Part shown: in pieces, positions 1-4,841 of the stretch
Position numbering within the stretch: position 1 is the stretch's first letter
How the letters are laid out: each line of letters starts with the position of its first letter
Origin: JBBQWZ01 sp038210135
GTDB lineage: Bacteria > Acidobacteriota > Terriglobia > Bryobacterales > Bryobacteraceae
NCBI GenBank assembly: GCA_038210135.1
Contig: JBBQWZ010000074.1
Location: 1 to 5,375 of the forward strand
Reading direction: 5' to 3'
Length of the DNA stretch: 5,375 nt
Translations under genes and position numbers: made by a program
Notes under the pieces: generated by a model
The model's database searches: none
Told to the model about the DNA's origin: nothing
The model's input: the letters and a program-made list of their open reading frames with translations, nothing else

Positions 1-961
1 CGCCGCTTCCAGGCGTTGGGAAAACTCGGAGTTCAGCTCTTCCGCCGGCCGGGCGCCGCCCACAAACAAGTGCTGCGACAAAGTTGACTCGGCGAAGGCG
101 CGCCCAAACGCGGTGTAGGATTTGGCGTAGGCAACGGCGTCGCCAGATTGATCAAACGATTCCCAGTATGGATTCGCCACTTCTCCGATCTCGACCTTTT
201 GCACGGTAAAGACGCTGGCGAGCGGGCCGCCATTTTGCATCGGCTCGGTCGCCTCGCTTTCGGAGCGGCAATAGTAGCCCATCTTTCGCCATCGTTCGCC
301 CGACCTCCCACATTAACCGGAGCAGGCCCTCCGCTGAAACCTCGCCCTCCTTCACCGTCGCGATCCCCTGCACCAGCATTCGTCCGCCGGATAAAATTTC
401 GGCGCCGCGAGCGCGCAGAAACGCGACCCAATCCTCCGCCGCCATTCGCGCCAGTTGCTGTCTCGCCTCGCCCCGCGCCGCGCTGAAATACATTCCCGCC
501 GGCATTTCCATTTCCGGTTGCCGTCGAAACCAGTGGGCGGCATTCGAGCACATCCCAAGGTGGACCGAGCCGGTCGGGGTCAGCTGCTCGAAAAAAGAGC
601 CACCCACCGCGCTAACAAAAAGTGGCCCCGCAACCTCCCGCACGTAGGTCTCGTGCGCCGTCCGCAGAACCTGATTGAAGTCGTTCGTCACCTGATCGCA
701 ATGAACCGCAGAAATCGTCCGGCTCCGGTCACGCTCGCGTAAGGCCTGCGCCGCGAGCCCGACTGACCGCGCTGTCGTCGCGCCCGTGCCGCACCCATAA
801 TCCGCTATTGTGACCACCGATCCCACCGGCGTGAGGTCGAGGGAGTCGACCATTTCCCGGATACTTTTCACGCCCGCGTCGATCACGCGGCGCTGATACT
901 CCGAGTGAACGTCGTAAAAGCCGCCCGCCTTCATCCCGGCGGTGACAGAAGGCTCAGGCAT
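1..961 (-). pseudogene. SABATH-family SAM-dependent carboxyl methyltransferase, frameshifted, runs off the window's left edge
   Basis: SABATH enzymes move a methyl group from S-adenosylmethionine to the carboxylate (or ring nitrogen) of small molecules such as salicylate, jasmonate or indole acetate. Seen here: a GGFY-x-x-HS-x-x-Q start (13-23), SAM motif ADYGCGTG (53-60), NDFN (93-96), GSFF (121-124) and an H143-W144 pair where plant enzymes place substrate residues. The open frame drifts into nonsense after Gly228. If one base of the CCC at 278-280 is ignored, reading continues as GYYCRSESEATEP and on through VANPYWESF and SYTAFGRAFAESTLSQHLF to base 1, giving about 320 residues before the edge, near full family length. 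The start at 961 is backed by AGGA at 971-974. It is the last visible gene of the minus-strand cluster. Either a one-base insertion inactivated it or the base is a sequence error. The family call is firm; the substrate is unknown. Confidence 0.82.
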
Positions 962-970
962 AAATATCTT

Positions 971-974
971 TCCT
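971..974 (-). promoter_or_regulatory. Ribosome binding site of the methyltransferase gene
   Basis: On the minus strand AGGA lies nine bases before the ATG at 961. It overlaps the TAG stop (973-975) of the preceding small reading frame, so translation of the two may be coupled. This site supports 961 as the start. Confidence 0.5.
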
Positions 975-1004
975 ATTTCGCCATCTGGTCGAGCCGGTCA
1001 ACAC
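973..1004 (-). repeat. Second copy of an M20-gene 3' end, fused to the cystatin-like gene
   Basis: The last codons here read GVDRLDQMAK-stop, while the intact M20 gene ends FVDYLYQMAK-stop (1213-1245). The two DNA copies share 13 identical bases (accagatggcgaa) followed by a matching stop after one substitution, with partial identity further upstream. This suggests a scrap of a duplicated M20 gene tail, but the match is short and chance similarity is not excluded. Confidence 0.4.
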
Positions 1005-1209
1005 CACCTGCTTCTCTGCCGAAACAATTGTCGTTAGTCGCAGCGGAGAATCGTCCTTCGCGCTCTCCCCTTTCACGGCAAAGACGGCGGGCTTCCCGCA
1101 CCTCGTCTTTCGCGACATCGGTTTGCCGATAGTTCCCGACCTGAGGCCCCGCCTGGCTCGCGAGCAGCGGCGCGAGCACGGACAAACGGGAAATCCCGCG
1201 CGTCTTCAT
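973..1209 (-). pseudogene. Small exported cystatin-like protein, frameshifted and truncated
   Basis: Cystatins are small inhibitors of papain-like cysteine proteases; bacterial members exist. The product begins with a short signal-like segment (basic MKTR, then SVLAPLLAS) followed by QAGPQVGNYRQTDVAKDEVREA, which resembles the cystatin N-terminus with its conserved glycine (Gly25). The open frame then becomes implausible (RRLCRERGEREGR). Ignoring one base of the GGG at 1089-1091 gives AAVFAVKGESAKDD and then LTTIVSAEKQVV, matching the cystatin helix (xxFAV) and the strand leading into the QxVxG inhibitory loop. The loop is not completed: after QVV the DNA resembles the 3' end of the upstream M20 gene. 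The ATG lies three bases after the M20 stop with no strong Shine-Dalgarno site, so coupled translation is likely. A cystatin would not be expected to inhibit an M20 enzyme. It is probably non-functional as written. Confidence 0.55.
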
Positions 1210-1212
1210 GCT

Positions 1213-2706
1213 CTACTTCGCCATCTGGTAGAGGTAATCGACGAATGACATCGTTGCGCCGTCGAACCCCTGCACCTTCGGATTACTCGACTCGATCACG
1301 TAATATTCGTCCGGCGCGTGCGCGCCCGTGCCGAAGCCGAGCCCGAAATGTCCCGCCGCCAAACTCAGCGGCGGATTCGTGAAAACGTAACCGGGATACG
1401 AACCCGCGTTCCACGGCCAGAGCAAGGCGTCGATTCCGGCCTGCTTGTAGGTCTCCACCTGCGCTTGGATGAAGGGCGCGTCCGCCGGCGTCGTTGTCGG
1501 ATCGTAGCCGCCGCTCATGTTCACCTCGATGTCACCGAACCCGTGCTTCGCCAGATGCGCCCTGAGCGCCGCCAGCGCCGCATCCGCCTTCATTCCCGGC
1601 ACCAGCCGCAGATCGAGTTTCGCCTCCGCCTTGTGCGGCAACACCGTTTTCCCACCGGGTCCGGTATAACCCGCGACCAAGCCTTCAATGTTCACCGTCG
1701 GCTGCGACTCCAAACGTTCCTGCGCCTGCTCGTAGGGCAGGTCGCCGATCCAATGCTGCACTCCGAGCACCTTTTTCCGCTCCGCTTCAACCTGCTTCGC
1801 CGACACATCCGCGATCATCTTCTTCTCTTCCGCCGTCAACGGCCGCGGCTTCGGATAATTCTCGATCGTGATCTCGTTTCCATCCTCCGAGACCAGCGTG
1901 TTCAGCGCGTGCACCAGCCGCCAGACCGGGCTGTCCACCATTGCCTTGAGCGACGAATGAATATCCTTCGCCGGCCCGCGGCCCCACTTCTCTCCGCTCG
2001 AGATCAACTGGCACTCGATCACACCTTTCGCTCCCAAGCCCACCGTCACGTTCCCCTGCGGATCCTGCGCCGCCGCCGGCATGAAAATTCCGATGCACTT
2101 CTTCAGCGCCGCTTCCACTTCCGGCTTGTGCACGATCTGACCGATGTGCGGCGAACCAATCTCCTCCTCGCCCTCCGCCACCAGCACCAGGTTCACCGGC
2201 ATCTTCTCCCCCGCCCCCTTGATCGCATTCAACGCCGCCAGGAACGCCGCCTCCGGCCCCTTCTGGTTCACCGCCCCGCGACCCATGATCACCTTCCCGA
2301 AACCTTCCTTCTCCACCAACGCCGCATCGAGCGGCGGTGAAGACCACTCCTTCGGATCGAACTGCTTCACGTCATACATGAAATAAAGCCCCACCGTCTT
2401 GGCCGCGCCCGCATCGAGAGTCGCAAACACGCCCGGCTTCCCATCGGTATTGATCACCGTCGCCTGCTGAAACCCCGCCTCCTTCGCCATCTTCGCCATC
2501 AACTCCGCGCCCGCGGGAAAGTTAAGATCCTCCGCCGCGATCGACGGCAGTTTAATCCAATCCTGCAACCGCTTCACCGCCTGATCATGTCGCTTCGTGA
2601 TTTCGGCTTTGATGTCGGCGAGATCATCGGCTCGGGCGAAACTCGGAGCCGTTGTGATGATGGCGAATACGGCAAGCGCGGTGGCGAAACGGGTCGTGCG
2701 ATTCAT
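1213..2706 (-). CDS. Exported M20-family metallopeptidase homologue with altered metal-binding residues
   Basis: M20 proteins are normally two-zinc hydrolases that cut peptides, amino-acid conjugates or acyl amides. This 497-residue product starts with a signal peptide (MNRTTRFATALAVFAIITTA, then cleavage near ARA-DD at 25-27), so it acts outside the cytoplasm. Family landmarks: YFMYDVKQFD (108-117), GRGAVNQKG (142-150), EGEEEIGS (178-185, catalytic Glu181 and ligand Glu182), dimerisation-domain DIHSS (248-252), GYTGPGGKTVLP (346-357) and GAHAPDE (461-467, ligand His463). Three expected metal ligands are changed: His of HxD is Met110, the bridging Asp of GRGxxDDKG is Asn147, and the Asp near 209-210 is Met-Pro. 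It may bind fewer metals, use other chemistry or be inactive. An ATG 23 codons upstream (2775) is in frame, but the signal peptide favours 2706. It is the first gene of the minus cluster and diverges from the TA operon. The family is firm; the substrate is unknown. Confidence 0.88.
   Translation of the reverse strand: MNRTTRFATALAVFAIITTAPSFARADDLADIKAEITKRHDQAVKRLQDWIKLPSIAAEDLNFPAGAELMAKMAKEAGFQQATVINTDGKPGVFATLDAGAAKTVGLYFMYDVKQFDPKEWSSPPLDAALVEKEGFGKVIMGRGAVNQKGPEAAFLAALNAIKGAGEKMPVNLVLVAEGEEEIGSPHIGQIVHKPEVEAALKKCIGIFMPAAAQDPQGNVTVGLGAKGVIECQLISSGEKWGRGPAKDIHSSLKAMVDSPVWRLVHALNTLVSEDGNEITIENYPKPRPLTAEEKKMIADVSAKQVEAERKKVLGVQHWIGDLPYEQAQERLESQPTVNIEGLVAGYTGPGGKTVLPHKAEAKLDLRLVPGMKADAALAALRAHLAKHGFGDIEVNMSGGYDPTTTPADAPFIQAQVETYKQAGIDALLWPWNAGSYPGYVFTNPPLSLAAGHFGLGFGTGAHAPDEYYVIESSNPKVQGFDGATMSFVDYLYQMAK
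2409..2706 (-). repeat. Duplicated segment, intact copy (M20 gene 5' part)
   Basis: This 5' part of the intact M20 gene is repeated in the same orientation at 3347-3642. From the signal-peptide end to the ATLDA motif the two products differ at only about ten of 75 residues. Similarity stops at about 2409 here, inside the gene, and the regions upstream of the two start codons do not match. Confidence 0.85.
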
Positions 2707-2759
2707 GGAAATGTATCTGCAACTCTTCGGAACTTCGCGCAAGCAAAACGACATCGCGC

Positions 2760-2788
2760 TTGAGCTGCTCTCCATATCGTCTTAATAT
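2760..2788 (+). promoter_or_regulatory. Predicted promoter of the toxin-antitoxin operon, with possible operator repeats
   Basis: TTGAGC at 2760-2765 (-35) and TAATAT at 2783-2788 (-10) are separated by exactly 17 bases; each matches the sigma-70 consensus at four of six positions. Transcription would start around 2795, on the antitoxin ATG itself, and there is no Shine-Dalgarno site, so the mRNA may be leaderless. ATATCG occurs at 2774-2779 and again at 2785-2790, eleven bases apart (one helical turn) and overlapping the -10. Antitoxins of this class usually repress their own promoter, so these repeats are operator candidates. All of this is inferred from sequence. Confidence 0.4.
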
Positions 2789-2794
2789 CGACGC

Positions 2795-3073
2795 ATGACC
2801 ACGCTGTCTCCGACGCAAGCCCGCACGAATTTATCTTCGCTTCTAAAGCGGGCGGCCAAAGGCGAGGACATCGGTATTCTTCACGGGGATCAAGTCATCG
2901 CGTTGCGGCCAGTCACCGTCCATTCAGATGATTACGCGCTCCGGGAGTATGACGTCACGGAGCAAGAACTCGATCGGTTCGTGAAGCGGACGGATAAACG
3001 AATCGCTCGCGAACGCAAAGCTGGGACGATGAAACGTTACAGCGGCAACCTCGAAGCCGACATTGCAGATTGA
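2795..3073 (+). CDS. Type II antitoxin, Phd/YefM-like
   Basis: The 92-residue protein would bind and neutralise the toxin encoded next to it and repress the operon. The N-terminal half fits the Phd/YefM DNA-binding fold: LSPTQARTNLSSLLKRAAKG (4-23) is the typical first-helix region, followed by EDIGILHGDQVIALRPV (24-40), the strand-turn-strand with a central gly-asp. The rest is charged and probably disordered or helical until bound (EYDVTEQELDRFVKRTDKRI, 51-70), as expected of a toxin-wrapping tail. Length is normal. The stop overlaps the toxin start by 11 bases, the classic coupled TA layout. No Shine-Dalgarno site precedes the ATG; see the promoter entry. It lies head to head with the M20 gene, sharing an 88-base gap. 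Confidence 0.78.
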   Translation: MTTLSPTQARTNLSSLLKRAAKGEDIGILHGDQVIALRPVTVHSDDYALREYDVTEQELDRFVKRTDKRIARERKAGTMKRYSGNLEADIAD

Positions 3074-3338
3074 GCTTTCCCACGACTTCCGAAAGGAGGT
3101 CCGCAAGCTAACAAAGCCGCGGCGACATGAAGTTGCGCGCTCGATCGACGCCGTTCAGCGCTCGTTCGGAAAACCGCATTTACACGCAGGACTTGGCCTT
3201 CGCCGGCTACGAGCGAACTACTTCGAATGTCGCGTTGGCCTGCAGCTCCGCCTCGTTTTTCGCGCCGAGCCGGGAACACTTCGCTTCATCGGCATCGGTA
3301 ATCACGATGACGTGCGGAAATTCATTAAAGGCGTCTAG
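3063..3338 (+). CDS. Type II toxin, RelE/ParE superfamily
   Basis: The 91-residue protein has the compact RelE/ParE pattern: an N-terminal strand and basic helix (LSHDFRKEVRKLTKPRRHEV, 5-24), then GLGLRRLRANYFECRVGLQL (43-62), LRLVFRAEPGTLRFIGIGNH (62-81) and a final HDDVRKFI (81-88). The LRxL...ECRxG...RLVF...IGNHDDV series is typical of RelE-like mRNA interferases, though ParE-like gyrase poisons share the fold and I cannot separate the two from these motifs alone. The only sensible start is TTG at 3063, inside the antitoxin gene, giving an 11-base overlap and probable translational coupling that keeps toxin output low. The gene ends only about nine bases before the broken M20 duplicate begins, which reads towards it. 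It appears intact. Confidence 0.76.
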   Translation: MQIELSHDFRKEVRKLTKPRRHEVARSIDAVQRSFGKPHLHAGLGLRRLRANYFECRVGLQLRLVFRAEPGTLRFIGIGNHDDVRKFIKGV

Positions 3339-3346
3339 TTCCCCCT

Positions 3347-3642
3347 CCGCATCGAGCGTCGCAAACACGCCCGGCTTCCCATCTGTCTGCACCACCGTCG
3401 CCTGCCGAAACCCCATCCTTCGCCAGCTTCGCCATCAACTCCGCACCCGCGGGAAAATTCAGATTCTCCGCCGCGATCGACGGCAGCTTGATCCAATCCT
3501 GCAACCGCTTCACCGCCTCATCATGTCGCTTCGTGATTTCCGCTTTGATGTTCGTGAGATCGTCGGCTCGGGTAAAACTCGGAGCCGTCAGGGTGATGGC
3601 GAAGGCCAGAACAGCGGTAGTGACGCGGGTGAGCTTATGCAT
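3347..3642 (-). pseudogene. Truncated, frameshifted duplicate of the M20-family gene (5' end only)
   Basis: The product starts with its own signal peptide (MHKLTRVTTAVLAFAITLTA, then PSFTRADD) and follows the intact M20 protein closely through KRLQDWIKLPSIAAENLNF and AGAELMAKLAKDG (to residue 77). There it leaves frame: where the intact copy reads gaggcggggttt, this copy reads gatggggttt, two bases shorter, at the CCCC of 3411-3414. The next frame resumes as GFRQATVVQTDGKPGVFATL to DA. Similarity then ends at about 3347, next to the toxin stop, so the remaining four-fifths of the gene, including all catalytic motifs, is missing. It cannot make an enzyme; a secreted short peptide is possible but unlikely. 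The stump and the intact copy flank the TA operon, which points to tandem duplication followed by replacement or deletion. Confidence 0.87.
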
Positions 3643-3713
3643 AAAAAACGCATCGACCTTTGTGAAGCTCGGTCAACTCCAAAGCTGCGCGGTTCGACTC
3701 TCCAAAATTGAAA

Positions 3714-4556
3714 ATGCGTCGCTCCGCGCGAATAATCTCGATCGCGTACTGCTCGGATCCGACAAAGCGCGTTTGGGTTCGAGTCGCGAAGTCTGTATTC
3801 TCTTTGAGCCTTACCATTTTTGCTTCCAGCTGCGTGAGCCCTAACAAGTCGTTCTATCCACCACCAGCTGGCGCGCCGGCACGCAAAGTCTACGTGATCA
3901 ATCACAGCATCCTCCACACTGGAGTTGCAGTGCAACGATCGGATATTCCGCCTGGCGTTTGGCTTGCGAGCCACGACTACGACGGCTTCAGGTATCTCGA
4001 AGTCGGCTGGGGCGAAGATGATGGTTATCGCAAACCTCTTTCAGTTCGGACCGCCTTTCGCGCTCTCCGCGGCTCGATGAAGACGGTGCTGCTTTGCGAT
4101 GGCTTCAACCAACCGGAGAACCGCGGGCGCGCCGTCGTCGAAGTGGATCTCTCGCAGCGCGGTTTCGATCGCCTTTGCCAGCACATCGCGCAGACCTATG
4201 CGCTCGATAAATTCGGTCGCCCCATCCTATTAGAGAAGGATTGGTACCGCGGGCGCGGGCGCTACTCCGGCTTCCACAATTGCAACACCTGGGTCGCCGC
4301 CGGCCTGCGCGCCGCGGGTTGCCCGATCAATCCTACGATTAGCATCACGCCCCGTCCCTTGCTCCTGCAGATCCGGCAATTCGGACGCGATTTTTCAAAA
4401 AACCAAGAAGGCGCCCGAAAGAAACATCAAAGCGTCAAGCCCTCTCGCTTCGGAGCAAGCGCGGAGGCAGTAACTCCGCCAATCTTCTTTGCCAGCTCCT
4501 TGCGACGTAGTAGTCGGTGTTTTCGTCGCGCTTTGTGGGTCGAAGTCGCTGGCTAG
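3714..4556 (+). CDS. DUF2459-family lipoprotein with an unusual C-terminal extension
   Basis: DUF2459 proteins (some noted near urease genes) have no firm biochemical role. Seen here: a hydrophobic stretch ending in a lipobox-like FASS-C (Cys40), suggesting an envelope lipoprotein; then KVYVINHSILHTGVAVQRSD (58-77) with the family's strand and HTG, YLEVGWGEDDGY (94-105) for the conserved GWGDxxFY, and HNCNTWVAAGLRAAGCPI (188-205) for the conserved TCNTWvA block. The Cys-Asn and His residues could form an active site, but this is speculation. The start is ATG 3714; TTG two codons earlier is possible. The 25 residues before the hydrophobic segment are long for a signal peptide and no Shine-Dalgarno site is evident, so the true start is doubtful. 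After about residue 224 the sequence turns low-complexity, Arg/Ser-rich and unlike the family; that part overlaps the antisense of the remnant at 4426-4741. The original stop was probably lost. Confidence 0.75.
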   Translation: MRRSARIISIAYCSDPTKRVWVRVAKSVFSLSLTIFASSCVSPNKSFYPPPAGAPARKVYVINHSILHTGVAVQRSDIPPGVWLASHDYDGFRYLEVGWGEDDGYRKPLSVRTAFRALRGSMKTVLLCDGFNQPENRGRAVVEVDLSQRGFDRLCQHIAQTYALDKFGRPILLEKDWYRGRGRYSGFHNCNTWVAAGLRAAGCPINPTISITPRPLLLQIRQFGRDFSKNQEGARKKHQSVKPSRFGASAEAVTPPIFFASSLRRSSRCFRRALWVEVAG

Positions 4557-4741
4557 CTTGGCGGCTTCGCAGGTGGCGACCTTCTTCGGCGTGGCTTTGA
4601 TGTAGTAGCTGATTTTGGTCGCCGGGTTTGCAGGCTCAGCCGCCGAGCGAGCTCGAAGCCGGCGGCGCGGTTGCGGGCGCCTCCGGCATTTCCTGCGATA
4701 CTTCTCCAGGCAGTCCTGAAGGCTGTCGGCTTCATCAACAT
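4426..4741 (-). pseudogene. Eroded 3' end of a larger gene, possibly a family-B DNA polymerase
   Basis: No single frame is open, but neighbouring minus-strand frames join into a coherent protein tail: AAGFELARR (around 4640-4665), KPGD (4618-4629), KISYYIKATPKKVATCEAAK (from 4616), LASDFDP, then KRDENTDYYV (around 4505-4535), then KELAKKIGG (around 4475-4503), ending at a stop at 4426-4428. Each join needs a shift of one base (near 4617, 4535 and 4503, plus one near 4630). A PGDKxxYYI segment followed by aspartate-proline and DENxDYYxxxLxELxKK is reminiscent, from memory, of the C-termini of bacterial family-B DNA polymerases. That family label is tentative; the evidence for a decayed coding region is better. 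It converges on and overlaps the tail of the DUF2459 gene. Confidence 0.42.
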
Positions 4742-4841
4742 CTCAGCTCTCAGTTCGACGAGATAGTGTCTTGACGATCCGGAAAGTATCCGCTGCGCCG
4801 AGGGCGACCGTCGCGTATGTTAGCCCGCCTGCAGGCAGCTG
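4742..4841. other. Short gap before the PAS gene
   Basis: No gene is seen here. TTGACG at 4771-4776 looks like a -35 box for the plus strand, but no acceptable -10 follows at 16-18 bases. An in-frame TAG at 4821 closes the PAS frame upstream, so the PAS protein cannot start before about 4824. Confidence 0.4.

Noticed and set aside
1318..2340. Long plus-strand open frame antisense to the M20 gene
   Set aside because: The product is extremely Arg/His-rich without motifs, as expected from the complement of a GC-rich gene; the minus strand has the family motifs.
2707..2775. Longer N-terminus for the M20 protein from the ATG at 2775
   Set aside because: It would bury the signal peptide behind 23 extra residues without family similarity; the start at 2706 gives a normal export signal.
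3091..3099. Near-perfect Shine-Dalgarno sequence (aaaggaggt) inside the toxin gene
   Set aside because: No ATG, GTG or TTG follows at usable spacing; the next ATG (3127) is 27 bases away and opens a frame without recognisable protein character. It simply encodes Lys-Glu-Val codons of the toxin.
3685..3705. tRNA-like T-loop (ggttcgactctcc)
   Set aside because: The five bases on either side of the ttcgact loop do not pair, and no acceptor stem or anticodon arm is found around it.
3127..3711. Long plus-strand open frame across the toxin and the broken M20 copy
   Set aside because: It overlaps the toxin in another frame and is antisense to the M20 stump; its composition (Ser/Arg-rich) is that of a shadow frame.
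4461..4490. Possible rho-independent terminator: GCGGAG / CTCCGC hairpin followed by a T-rich stretch
   Set aside because: The stem is only six pairs, the T tract is interrupted (aatcttcttt), and it lies inside the decayed coding remnant, so it can be a chance palindrome.
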